Below are positions 29,882-37,798 of a DNA stretch of 64,000 bases, piece by piece. The notes under the pieces were generated by a model that did no database searches, was not told the origin of the DNA, and saw nothing but the letters and a program-made list of their open reading frames with translations. The stretch spans positions 1-64,000 of the forward strand of contig NZ_BJML01000001.1 in NCBI RefSeq assembly GCF_006539145.1, given 5' to 3'. Both the position numbers and the translations under genes were made by a program. Positions within the stretch are counted from its first letter, which is position 1. Each line of letters opens with the position of its first letter. The stretch comes from Microbacterium testaceum (GTDB taxonomy: Bacteria > Actinomycetota > Actinomycetes > Actinomycetales > Microbacteriaceae).

Positions 29882-30685
29882 GTGAGCAAGCTCTCTCGCC
29901 GCCGTGTGCGCGCCGCAGCCGCGACCCTCGCCCTCGCCATCGTCGCGCCGGCCGTGCTCTCGGGATGCAGCCAGATCACCGATGTGCTCGGCGCGTTCCC
30001 CGGACAAGCGGGGAGCAATCAGTCCGTCGTCGTGGCGACGCCGGCGCCGCAGGCCTCGGCGGGGACGAAACCCTTCGACTCGCAGTTCACCTACGACGGA
30101 TCGGTCCGACTGACGTCGCAGGTCGCCGACGGGCTCGAGCTGCGGCTCGACGTCTGGGCGGTCGATCCGAAGCGCACGATGGAGTGGACCGCGACGAACG
30201 AGAAGCAACTCGGCTTCGCTGTCAACATCGTCGACGACCGTGTCGACGAGAAGGCCGTCCTCGCCCAGAAGCGTCGCGTCTACGTCTCGTCGATCTCCAT
30301 CACCTCCCAGACCGCGCAGACCAGCGGACAGGTGTCGAGCCCGTTCCAGTTCAGCGCCGATCCGCGGACGCTGGTTCCTTCGGACACCCTGCGCTCCGAC
30401 CGAGGGCTCCTGTTGAACAGCTTCCAGGGCGGACTCCTCGTTCCGACCACGTCGATCCGGCAGCTGCCGGCGGACACCTACGGCATCACGCTGGAGTTCG
30501 CACTGAACGTCGCCGTCGAGGGCACGGCGAACACCGACACGTCGTTCAGCCAGCAGACGGTGTACCAGTACCTCCCCATCGCGATCTTCGCCGACGAGGG
30601 CCAGTCCACGAGCGGTCAGAGCACGGGGACATCGAGCACGACCGGCCGCGCTCCGGGCTGGGGTCAGACAACGAACCAGGGCTGA
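29882..30685 (+). CDS. Lipoprotein B of the envelope block
   Basis: 267 residues, GTG start with CAGGAGA 6-7 nt upstream. The lipobox LSGC gives lipidated Cys29. A low-complexity linker, a beta-rich domain (FTYDGSVRLTSQVADGLELRLDVW) and a Ser/Thr/Gly-rich tail follow. It resembles the lipoprotein at 26295 in layout. It is convergent with GGDEF-like gene B. Role unknown; the context suggests an envelope sensor or exopolysaccharide accessory protein. Confidence 0.75.
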   Translation: MSKLSRRRVRAAAATLALAIVAPAVLSGCSQITDVLGAFPGQAGSNQSVVVATPAPQASAGTKPFDSQFTYDGSVRLTSQVADGLELRLDVWAVDPKRTMEWTATNEKQLGFAVNIVDDRVDEKAVLAQKRRVYVSSISITSQTAQTSGQVSSPFQFSADPRTLVPSDTLRSDRGLLLNSFQGGLLVPTTSIRQLPADTYGITLEFALNVAVEGTANTDTSFSQQTVYQYLPIAIFADEGQSTSGQSTGTSSTTGRAPGWGQTTNQG

Positions 30686-30701
30686 ACCGCTCCCGGCGGA
30701 C

Positions 30702-31781
30702 TCAGTCGTTCCGCGGCTGGCCCAGACGGTGCCGCGACCGCCGGCTCTCCATGAGCCAGGAGAGGTCGTCGACGTCGCGGAGAAGATGGTGCTCGAAAGA
30801 GAGGTCGGGCACGTCGTCGTAATCGATCGAGGGCATGCGCCGGGCGAACGCGCGTCGGAGCGATTCCTCGACGTCCGTCGCGTCGGTCGTCACGGGAGCG
30901 ACGGCGAAGACCGTGTCTCGGGCCGGCATCCCCGTGACGACATCGGTGAGGGCATCCGAGGCGGCGTCGGCCACGGTGCGCAGCATCGTGTCGGCGCGCT
31001 CGCCGCTGTGCGCGGCGCGGATCAGGTCGAGCTCGGGCACCCGCACGAGCGTCGCGCGGACGATCGAGTGCTCGGCGAGCAGGCGGGACGTCTCGCGGCG
31101 TAGGGCGCCCCGGTCGTGCGCTCGCGTGCCGGGCGCCGGGTCGTCGTCGAGCTGGCGTCCGATCCACACCGCGCTGACCGAGACCAGAGTGATCGCCACA
31201 GCGCTGACCGCGGCCGTCGCCTCGGCGGAGACCGGACCCTGCCGAAGAAGCGGCGCCAGGCCGAACGCGGCGACGACGGCGAGACGAGCGAGGTTGTAGA
31301 CGGCGTAAAGACTCAGGGTCCAGGAGAGCAGACGCGCCCCGCCCAGCTGCCCTACGGGAGGGCGTGCGCACTCCAGCGCGCACAGTGCCGAGAACATCAC
31401 CAGACCGGCCGTCTTCAGCAGGGTCGCATCATCGAGGGGCACGAGGAAGGTGAGGCCGAACAGGAGGATTCCGCCGGCCCCCGTGCTGATGGCGCCGATC
31501 GCGCGCCGACCGTTGAGCCGCCGCACCCCCGCCCAGAGAAGGCCGACGGCCATGATGTTGGTGGCGTTCCCCGCGGCTGCCGCGGCCACGGAATCCCAGG
31601 CGGTCTCCATGACGTTCATCGCTCCGCAGAGCAGGGCGGCAATGGCGGACAAGCCGAAGTAGCGGACCATGTCGGCGCGCGCTCCACCGCGATCGTCTTC
31701 CGGGCGGCCGTGCGCCAAGAACAGCATGGTGAGGGCTACGCCCGCGGCGGCGATGGATGCCAGCAGGGCGAGGACGATCAC
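30702..31781 (-). CDS. Multi-pass membrane protein with degenerate GGDEF-like domain (B)
   Basis: 359 residues, GTG start. Six to seven hydrophobic helices occupy residues 1-215. The C-terminal domain (VRVPELDLIRAAHSGERADTML) parallels the first GGDEF-like half of gene A but lacks any GG[DE]EF loop. AAGGAGA lies upstream of the start, as do 11-bp direct repeats at 31812-31829. It is divergent from the GT2 gene. Probably a paralogue of gene A; the ligand is unknown. Confidence 0.6.
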   Translation of the reverse strand: MIVLALLASIAAAGVALTMLFLAHGRPEDDRGGARADMVRYFGLSAIAALLCGAMNVMETAWDSVAAAAAGNATNIMAVGLLWAGVRRLNGRRAIGAISTGAGGILLFGLTFLVPLDDATLLKTAGLVMFSALCALECARPPVGQLGGARLLSWTLSLYAVYNLARLAVVAAFGLAPLLRQGPVSAEATAAVSAVAITLVSVSAVWIGRQLDDDPAPGTRAHDRGALRRETSRLLAEHSIVRATLVRVPELDLIRAAHSGERADTMLRTVADAASDALTDVVTGMPARDTVFAVAPVTTDATDVEESLRRAFARRMPSIDYDDVPDLSFEHHLLRDVDDLSWLMESRRSRHRLGQPRND

Positions 31782-31811
31782 GGACGGTCGTCTCCTTCGA
31801 ATGTCCGCCGC

Positions 31812-31829
31812 AATCTTGAGGAAATCTTG
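31812..31829. promoter_or_regulatory. 11-bp direct repeats, OmpR/PhoB-type operator
   Basis: AATCTTG occurs at 31812-31818 and again at 31823-31829, exactly 11 bp apart. One-turn direct repeats are the usual DNA target of OmpR/PhoB regulators. The site lies between the divergent GGDEF-like gene B and the GT2 gene. Confidence 0.45.
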
Positions 31830-31869
31830 CGGGGACGGTGGTCGTTTTACAGCGGTCGTCTTGCGGCGA

Positions 31870-31885
31870 ACCTACCAGAGTAGGT
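31870..31885. promoter_or_regulatory. Inverted repeat upstream of the GT2 gene
   Basis: ACCTAC-CAGA-GTAGGT (31870-31885) is a perfect 6-bp inverted repeat 41 bp before the GT2 start. It is a possible operator or a short hairpin in the 5' leader. Confidence 0.4.
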
Positions 31886-31926
31886 CTCGGCCGATACGCC
31901 GCGAGAACCGACAGGAAGACAACGCC

Positions 31927-33396
31927 ATGACCGATGCGCGCAGCTTCACCTCCCACGCCCGGGACTTCGACATGCACCCGGGCGCACTCGGGACAGCAGG
32001 CGAGCAGGGGTTCGCCGACGACTTCGCCGCCGTGCTCGAGAACACTTCGGTGCACCGCTCCACCATCGGCTGCGTCATTCCGGCGTACAACGAGGAGGAG
32101 TCGATCGCTGACGTGATCGAGGCCCTGCTCGCGCAGACTCGCGTGCCGGACGTCATCCACGTCGTCGTCAACAACACCTCCGACGCGACGGTGAAGATCG
32201 CCTCCGAGTACAGCGGGCCGCACGAACTGCACACCGAGCTCGGCGAGCAGTTCACCGAGGTCTTCGTCCACGACATCGGCAAGAACCCCGACAAGAAGGT
32301 CGGCGCGCTCAACTACGGCTACTCGCTCGTCGAGGGTTACGACTACCTCCTCGGCGTCGACGGCGACACCATCGCCGACAGCAAGGCCGTCGAGTACCTC
32401 GAGACGGAGGCGATCTCGGACTCCCGCATCGGGGGGATCTCGGCGATCTACACGATCGACGACAAGCCCATCAAAGGCCTGGTCGCACGGTTCCTCACGG
32501 CGGGTCAGCGCACGCAGTTCGCGGCCTTCAACCTGCAGAACATGCTGCGGGGCCGCAACATGGCCGTCCTGGGCGGGCAGTTCTCGATCTTCTCGACCAA
32601 CGCCCTGCGCGACGCGATGAAGCAGAACCACCAGAGCACCCCGTGGGTCAAGGACTCCGAGGTGGAGGACTCGCTGCTGTCGCTCCAGATCAAGAGCGCC
32701 GGTTACCTGACCAAGATCAGCCCGTACGCTCGAGCCGACGTGGGTGGCATGACGACGTTGTCGGGCTACGACGCTCAGCAGGTGAAGTGGACGTACGGGG
32801 CCATCGAGCTCATGTGGCCCGGGCAGCGCGGCGACACCAAGGGGCAGCCGTTCCACCCGAACCTCCGCCTGCGGTGGTTCGAGAACTTCGGCATGCTCAC
32901 GAACCTCTTCGTCCGCGTGGCCTTCCTGACCCTTCTCGCCGGTTCGCTGACGATCCACGCCTTCGTCTTCTCGCCGCTGTGGCTGATCCCCCCGGTGATC
33001 GCCATGCTGCTGAACCTCCGCATCGCCCGCACGATGAAGAATGTCGACCGCACGGACGTCCTGTTCGCGGTGCTCTTCTTCCCCGCGGAGATCTTCATGT
33101 GGATCCGCATCAGCCACTTCGTCCGCTCGTGGACCCGCTTCCTCTCGCGCAAGAAGGTCGACAACTGGGCGATGCAGGCCAAGGCCGAGCGCGGTGGTGG
33201 TCTCGGACACTGGACGCCGATGGTCGTCCTGATCGCCGTCGCCATCGCCCTCGCGGTGATCTGGGTCATGGTCGGGCCGATGGTGCAGTCGTCGATCCTG
33301 TGGATCGGCTGGCCCATCGTCGGTGTCGTGACCGTCCTCCAGACGCTCCTCATGTTCTCCAAGCTCGTCCGTCGCCACCACGGCTTCAAGGTCTGA
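31927..33396 (+). CDS. Processive-type family 2 glycosyltransferase (membrane)
   Basis: 489 residues, ATG 31927 after AGGAAGA. The GT-A domain starts at about residue 45 (IGCVIPAYNEEESI). It has the GVDGDT DxD motif for UDP-sugar/metal, an EVEDSLLS segment at the TED position (catalytic base) and QQVKW in place of QxxRW. At least four C-terminal helices (about 325-475) would form the export channel. This is the pattern of cellulose, hyaluronan and poly-GlcNAc synthases. No PilZ domain is present. A GH6 hydrolase and a two-component system nearby support an exopolysaccharide role. The product is unknown. Confidence 0.85.
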   Translation: MTDARSFTSHARDFDMHPGALGTAGEQGFADDFAAVLENTSVHRSTIGCVIPAYNEEESIADVIEALLAQTRVPDVIHVVVNNTSDATVKIASEYSGPHELHTELGEQFTEVFVHDIGKNPDKKVGALNYGYSLVEGYDYLLGVDGDTIADSKAVEYLETEAISDSRIGGISAIYTIDDKPIKGLVARFLTAGQRTQFAAFNLQNMLRGRNMAVLGGQFSIFSTNALRDAMKQNHQSTPWVKDSEVEDSLLSLQIKSAGYLTKISPYARADVGGMTTLSGYDAQQVKWTYGAIELMWPGQRGDTKGQPFHPNLRLRWFENFGMLTNLFVRVAFLTLLAGSLTIHAFVFSPLWLIPPVIAMLLNLRIARTMKNVDRTDVLFAVLFFPAEIFMWIRISHFVRSWTRFLSRKKVDNWAMQAKAERGGGLGHWTPMVVLIAVAIALAVIWVMVGPMVQSSILWIGWPIVGVVTVLQTLLMFSKLVRRHHGFKV

Positions 33397-33435
33397 CGGA
33401 CCCCCGTTCTGATACGCCCGAACGCATCAGAAAAT

Positions 33436-33473
33436 ACGGATGCCTCGGCCCTGGGGAGGGTCGAGGCATCCGT
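33436..33473. terminator. Bidirectional terminator between convergent genes
   Basis: A 17-bp stem (33436-33452 with 33457-33473, one G-U pair) with a GGGG loop. AAAA on its left gives a U-tract for the minus strand. It separates the convergent GT2 and response-regulator genes. Confidence 0.75.
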
Positions 33474-33487
33474 CATGTCTGCCGGTC

Positions 33488-34420
33488 TTACGGAGTCGCG
33501 AGCAACTCCGAGGTCAGCCGGTAGCCGACTCCACGCACCGTTTCGATGTAGCGCGGGTTGGCGGGGTTGTCGCCCAGCTTGCGACGCAGGTTCGTCATGT
33601 GCGCTTCGATCGCGCGCTTGTCGGCTTCTCCGACGAAGTAGCTCGTCACGTACGACTCGCCGCGGAGGACCAGCGTGAGATCGGCCTTGCTGCGTACACG
33701 CCGCTTGGACTCCATCAGGGTCGCAAGAAGGTCGAACTCCGTCCGCGTGAGCTCCAGCTCCTCACCGTCGACACGCACGAGGCGACTGTCGGGATCGAGC
33801 AGAAGATCACGATGGGTCACCCAGGTGCCGCCGGTGGGCGTCAGCTCTCCGGGCGAGGAGCGCGGGACGATCTCGCCACCCGGGGCCGACTCGCGAGGCT
33901 CAGGGCCCTGGGAGGACGGCACGATGACCGCTGCCGCGTTCGACGCGGGCGACGTAACGGGTGTCTCGGGCCGCCCGGCGGGGAAGGACGGGCCCACACT
34001 GTCCTGGCGCGGGGCGGAGGACACCGCGGAATCCGCGGCACGGGGGCGGCGAAGCAGCGCTTCGATGCGCGCGCGCAGCTCGCGAGGACGAAAAGGCTTC
34101 ACGACGTATTCATCTGCGCCGGCGCCGAGGCCGAGGACGACATCGGCCTCTTCTTCGAGACCGGTCAGCATGATGATGTACGTGTCGCTCTGCTGACGAA
34201 TCCGACGCGCCGCTTCGAAGCCGTCGATGCCCGGCATGTTCACGTCGAGCGTCGTGATCAGCGGTTGATAGGCGATCACCGCTCGAACTCCGTCGATGCC
34301 GTTTCCGACGGAGACGGTGGAGAATCCTGCGGACTCGAGCACCTCGACCAGCAGGTGGCGGATGTCGGGATCGTCTTCCACGATCACGGCCGTTTTCAGC
34401 ATCTCTGTGCTGTCGCTCAT
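33488..34420 (-). CDS. OmpR/PhoB-family response regulator
   Basis: 310 residues (ATG 34420; GTG 34429 is also possible). The receiver domain has the VEDD acid pocket, phospho-acceptor Asp in TTLDVNMPGIDG, and conserved Thr and Lys (MLTG, VVKPF). An unusually long Pro/Ser-rich linker of about 85 residues separates it from the winged-helix DNA-binding domain (ELTRTEFDLLATLM, VDVHMTNLRRKLG-type sequence, RGVGYRL). It is probably phosphorylated by the kinase at 28040-29707. The 11-bp direct repeats at 31812-31829 are a plausible target. Confidence 0.9.
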   Translation of the reverse strand: MSDSTEMLKTAVIVEDDPDIRHLLVEVLESAGFSTVSVGNGIDGVRAVIAYQPLITTLDVNMPGIDGFEAARRIRQQSDTYIIMLTGLEEEADVVLGLGAGADEYVVKPFRPRELRARIEALLRRPRAADSAVSSAPRQDSVGPSFPAGRPETPVTSPASNAAAVIVPSSQGPEPRESAPGGEIVPRSSPGELTPTGGTWVTHRDLLLDPDSRLVRVDGEELELTRTEFDLLATLMESKRRVRSKADLTLVLRGESYVTSYFVGEADKRAIEAHMTNLRRKLGDNPANPRYIETVRGVGYRLTSELLATP

Positions 34421-34541
34421 GTCACCCACTCTTCCGGCTTCGCACGGGACCGTGCCCGCGTTCTCCCCCGAGTCGCGGCGTCGCAGTTCGACGAGCGCAA
34501 TTTTGACACAGATCTCGGCCGCGTCGCGGTCGACTCGGAGG

Positions 34542-35567
34542 TCAACGCTGCTCGCGTGTCAGTTCCGCTGCCGCGGCCGGCCACCAGATGCCCGCAGCGG
34601 GGCCGCCGTTGCACTCGCCGTCGCTCTCGCCGGCAGGCTTGATCCACAGGTTCGTGTCGACGACGCCATCTCCGTACGAGCCGCCGGGGCTGCCCACGAG
34701 GCGGCCGGAAGGGTTGCACCATTCCGAGCCCGCCGGCCCCGCGCCGTTGCGCGAGGTGTCGATGACGGCGTGAGTGCCCCCGAGAAGATCCGAGAGAGCA
34801 TGCGCGTAGGCGAACTCGGCGGCGGTGTCCTGATAGTTCGACACGTTCAGGGCAACGCCGCGCACCTCGGGCAAGATCCCCATGGCCTGAATGAGCCCCG
34901 CCATCTCCCCAGCGGGATGCCACGCGGAGTGGCCCCCGTCGATGTAGATCCACGTGTTGGTGCCGCTGATGTTCTCGACGGCGTTCTTCAGGTATCCGGC
35001 GCGATCGCCGACAGACCCGCACGAGGAGGACAGTGCGATGCTGTCGGGCTCGAGCACCACGATCTTCTGGACGTCCGACGCGTTGCGCAGCGCATCGCCG
35101 ATGCGCTTCGTCCATTGCGCGTAGGACGCAGGGTCGAGGCCTCCGGCCGAATGGTTCCCACAGTCGCGATCGGGAAGTCCGTAGACGGCGACCGAGAGTG
35201 ATGCTTTCTGGTCGCGAGCCTCCGCCGCGAGGTGTGCGATGCGGTCCCACACCTCGTCGACGGGATCGATCTCGGGAGTGAGCCAGTAGGTGGTGGGCTG
35301 CGTGGAGAGCCACTGTGCCGCGGCGATCTCGTCGGAATCGCCCGCTCCCGAGCGAGCGGCCTGTGCGGCTTTCGACTCGTCCGGCGCGACGATGCGGGTG
35401 TCGACCGCCGGGGGCTTGGCGGACAGGGTCTGGAAGAGGGTGGTCACGAGGCTTCCGACCACGCCGATCCCCGCGATGAGCGCGACGGTGACGACGAGCG
35501 CGCCGACGACGAGAAGCCCGCGGGGGAACCGTCGTCGAGGCCGTCTCGGCCGGGGTGATCTCGCCAC
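34542..35567 (-). CDS. Membrane-anchored family 6 glycoside hydrolase
   Basis: 341 residues from GTG 35567, chosen because TAGAGT sits 7 nt upstream and an Arg-rich N-terminus with a membrane helix (about 15-40) follows. GH6 enzymes are inverting beta-1,4-glucanases. Both signatures are visible: VAVYGLPDRDCG (with the Asp) and IVVLEPDSIAL with the catalytic acid Asp. IYIDGGHSAWH and WIKPAGESDGEC complete the site. No cellulose-binding module is present. Being anchored outside the cell near a GT2 synthase, it may trim or release the polymer, like BcsZ or CslZ. Confidence 0.9.
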   Translation of the reverse strand: MARSPRPRRPRRRFPRGLLVVGALVVTVALIAGIGVVGSLVTTLFQTLSAKPPAVDTRIVAPDESKAAQAARSGAGDSDEIAAAQWLSTQPTTYWLTPEIDPVDEVWDRIAHLAAEARDQKASLSVAVYGLPDRDCGNHSAGGLDPASYAQWTKRIGDALRNASDVQKIVVLEPDSIALSSSCGSVGDRAGYLKNAVENISGTNTWIYIDGGHSAWHPAGEMAGLIQAMGILPEVRGVALNVSNYQDTAAEFAYAHALSDLLGGTHAVIDTSRNGAGPAGSEWCNPSGRLVGSPGGSYGDGVVDTNLWIKPAGESDGECNGGPAAGIWWPAAAAELTREQR

Positions 35568-35642
35568 GTTCGGAACTCTAGTCGAGGTGAAACCCACGAG
35601 GGGCGAGGTAGTTAACCGGGTGAAGCGATATAGACTGCTGTC

Positions 35643-35963
35643 GTGGGAAAACTGGTTTATAACACTGCGGGTCACTCGTTCGACATCGAGGATCGGACTC
35701 TTTCCCACCTCCGCATGGTCTTCATGAACAAGCTGCGCAGAGGCGAGTCGTTCATGTTCCACTTCCCGATGGGTGATGGCAGCGGCACGCGTACGCTCTG
35801 GATCTCGCCGTCGATCCCGCTCGTCTTCCACTTCTACGGAAGTCGTGCCCCGCAGCTCAACCGTCGGTGGATCGAGGATCTCATGGATGAGGCCAGTTCC
35901 CCGCAGGGGCTCAGCGTCACGGTCGAGCCCGAGCCGGAGTCGATCTCCGTGGCGAGCGCCTGA
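35643..35963 (+). CDS. DUF7882-like small protein (copy 1)
   Basis: 106 residues, GTG start with TAGACT 6 nt upstream (probably leaderless). The family core is LxYxxxxxxxxIxDRxLxHLxxVxxxKLRRGESF, then TLWISPSIPLVFHFYG. Two further copies lie at 36615 and 50728. Proteins like this have at times been labelled ATP-dependent DNA ligase, but the length and residues give no support for that. It runs toward the MarR gene, 6 nt away. The most divergent of the three copies. Function unknown. Confidence 0.75.
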   Translation: MGKLVYNTAGHSFDIEDRTLSHLRMVFMNKLRRGESFMFHFPMGDGSGTRTLWISPSIPLVFHFYGSRAPQLNRRWIEDLMDEASSPQGLSVTVEPEPESISVASA

Positions 35964-35969
35964 GTCCGC

Positions 35970-36425
35970 TCAGGCGCACTCGGCGTCGACGACCTCGCGG
36001 ACACGGTCGAGGAACGCGGTGATCTGATCTGCCGCGTCGCCCGGAAGTCCCAGGGCGAACTCGCGGATGCGGGCGGTCACGGGGTCGATGGCATCCGGGT
36101 CGGTGTCGCGGTCGAACGGCACGACGAACTTGCTCCGACGATCCGACGGGTTGGCGACGAAGTCGATGAGGCCGCCCGCGCGAAGGCGATCGAGCATCCC
36201 CGTCACCGACGCCGTGGAGATGCCCAGTGATTGCGCGATCTCGGTCGGAGTCAGGGTTGCCCCGGCATCCGCCCGCTCGAGGATCAGCCTCATCGCCGCC
36301 CGGGCGTTCTCGCTGGGGCCGCAGTCGGACTGCCGGCGGCGAGCGAGCCGCGCCTCCGCCAGACGGAGCCTCTCGACCGCGCGCGCTGCCGTCATCGCCT
36401 GGTCGATTCCGGTCTCGAGTGTCAT
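35970..36425 (-). CDS. MarR-family regulator (copy 1)
   Basis: 151 residues, ATG 36425 behind GAGGAGG. The winged helix is clear: LTPTEIAQSLGISTASVTGMLDRLRAGGLIDFVANPSDRRSKFV, including the DRR wing motif. It lies between two DUF7882-like genes, convergent with one and divergent from the other (36615). Another MarR with the same GIST/GVSTAS recognition helix sits beside the third copy at 50057, so regulator and small protein travel together. Confidence 0.88.
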   Translation of the reverse strand: MTLETGIDQAMTAARAVERLRLAEARLARRRQSDCGPSENARAAMRLILERADAGATLTPTEIAQSLGISTASVTGMLDRLRAGGLIDFVANPSDRRSKFVVPFDRDTDPDAIDPVTARIREFALGLPGDAADQITAFLDRVREVVDAECA

Positions 36426-36614
36426 AGGGCCTCCTCGGGTTGAGCCCCCGTCTAGGCATTGTAGTGAGGCGGTTGAGGTTCCCGTCGACCGTCCTTTTCC
36501 GGCTCGGGTGCAACAATTCCGGGCCCAGCAGGGGCTTGCACCTCTTGTCCCCTCGCCGCGACGACTGAGACCTCGTATGATGGCCCGACCGGCGCACCGG
36601 GAAAGGAGAGGCCG

Positions 36615-36941
36615 ATGGGCTCGCTGTTCTACGGGTCTTCTCCGACTCCGATCCGCGTTCCCGAGCGCGTCCTCGCCCACGTCAAGGTGGTCATCGCTAC
36701 GAAGCTGCGGCGGGGTGAGAGCTTCACGTTGTCGTGGAGGCACCCCTCCGGCGAACCGACGGGCCGCAGCACGCTATGGATCCAGCCGTCTATTCCCCTG
36801 CGGTTCGTGTTCGGTTCGGCGGAACCCGAGGCTCTCGACCCGGCCCTCCTTCATTCGCTCGCGACTTCGGCCAACTCCTCGGGCGGCCTGACGATCGATC
36901 TCGACGACCATGCCGTGCCCTCCGTTTCGGAGGCCCACTGA
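36615..36941 (+). CDS. DUF7882-like small protein (copy 2)
   Basis: 108 residues, ATG 36615 behind AAAGGAGAG; TATGAT at 36576-36581 is a probable -10 box. It shares VLAHVKVVIATKLRRGESF and GRSTLWIQPSIPLRFVF nearly word for word with the copy at 50728, and less closely with 35643. No signal peptide or membrane segment. It is divergent from MarR copy 1. Function unknown; see the findings on the repeated pair. Confidence 0.75.
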   Translation: MGSLFYGSSPTPIRVPERVLAHVKVVIATKLRRGESFTLSWRHPSGEPTGRSTLWIQPSIPLRFVFGSAEPEALDPALLHSLATSANSSGGLTIDLDDHAVPSVSEAH

Positions 36942-36952
36942 CCACCGCCCCG

Positions 36953-37240
36953 TCAGAGGTGGGCGGTAGCGTGCCGATGCGCGATCGACGACATCCATTC
37001 CCTCCCCGGGCACGGGGGAGCCGATCGTCCGCGCATGCGTTCCCACGCTTCGACGTAGATGTTCTCGAGAAGTGTGTCGGCGGTCGACGCGACCCCCGTC
37101 ATCGACAGCAGCACCGCGTAGATCTGCGGAGCCGTCGCATCGTAGAACTCCCCGAAGGCGTCGCAGTCGCCCACCGCAGCGCGCACGAGCAGGGCATCCA
37201 GATCCTGCTCTTCGCTCGCGCGAGTGGCGCTGTCTGTCAT
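36953..37240 (-). CDS. Stand-alone sigma-70 region 2 protein
   Basis: 95 residues (ATG 37240). The sequence from DALLVRAAVGDCDAFGEFYDATAPQIYAVLL to EAWERMRG and EWMSSIAHRHATAHL matches region 2 of SigK-type ECF sigma factors. It stops exactly where region 2 ends; region 4, which binds the -35 element, is missing. The next gene on the opposite strand begins 11 bp away, so no remnant follows. It could be a decayed sigma factor or a functional core-binding fragment or anti-sigma decoy. Confidence 0.65.
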   Translation of the reverse strand: MTDSATRASEEQDLDALLVRAAVGDCDAFGEFYDATAPQIYAVLLSMTGVASTADTLLENIYVEAWERMRGRSAPPCPGREWMSSIAHRHATAHL

Positions 37241-37413
37241 GGTCACCGTGCACCTCATCTGTATCTGTGGACAGTCAACCGTCGGGAGACGTCGGCGACC
37301 TGGGGTTGCGTAATCAGGACGTATGCCGTAACCAGGCGCCACGGTCACGGCTACCCGCGGTCGGCATCGCGACATCCGGCGACGGCGACAGGGAGGCGTC
37401 ATAGGGTGAAACC

Positions 37414-37791
37414 ATGAAAAGTGTCGTGCGCGGGGCTCTCGCCCTGGCGATGTTGTTCGCCGGTATCTCCCACCTGACCTTCGCGCGGCGCGACTTTCAG
37501 GCACAGGTCCCCGATGTCCTGGTGGAGAAAGGTCCCCTCGATCGCGACGCCGTGGTCGTGGCATCCGGGGTCGTCGAGGCCGCCTTCGGGCTTTCGCTCC
37601 TCGTTCTGCCCAAGGAGCGTCGTCGCATCGGCGCGGCTCTCGCTGCGTTCTTCGTCGCCATCTTCCCCGGCAACATCGACCAGTGGCGAAAGGGGCGCTC
37701 GGCCTTCGGATTGGACACCGACCAGAAGCGCCTCGGCCGACTCTTCTTCCAACCGCTGCTGGTGGCGGCCGCGTGGTGGTCGACACGTTGA
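37414..37791 (+). CDS. DoxX-like membrane protein
   Basis: 125 residues with about four hydrophobic helices. The outline (VRGALALAMLFAGISHLTFARRDFQAQVPD, then VEAAFGLSLLVLPKERR and FPGNIDQW) is that of small DoxX/YphA-type proteins. Their role is poorly defined. TAGGGT lies 6 nt before the ATG, with no Shine-Dalgarno, so it is probably leaderless. It is followed 7 nt later by the 2H phosphoesterase gene. Confidence 0.7.
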   Translation: MKSVVRGALALAMLFAGISHLTFARRDFQAQVPDVLVEKGPLDRDAVVVASGVVEAAFGLSLLVLPKERRRIGAALAAFFVAIFPGNIDQWRKGRSAFGLDTDQKRLGRLFFQPLLVAAAWWSTR

Positions 37792-37798
37792 CCCGTCG

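Noticed and set aside
26925..31781. Active diguanylate cyclases
   Set aside because: Neither GGDEF-like domain contains a GG[DE]EF loop.
35643..36941. DNA-ligase function for the DUF7882-like proteins
   Set aside because: About 106-125 residues with no nucleotidyltransferase motif (no KxDG); the label sometimes used for this family is not supported.
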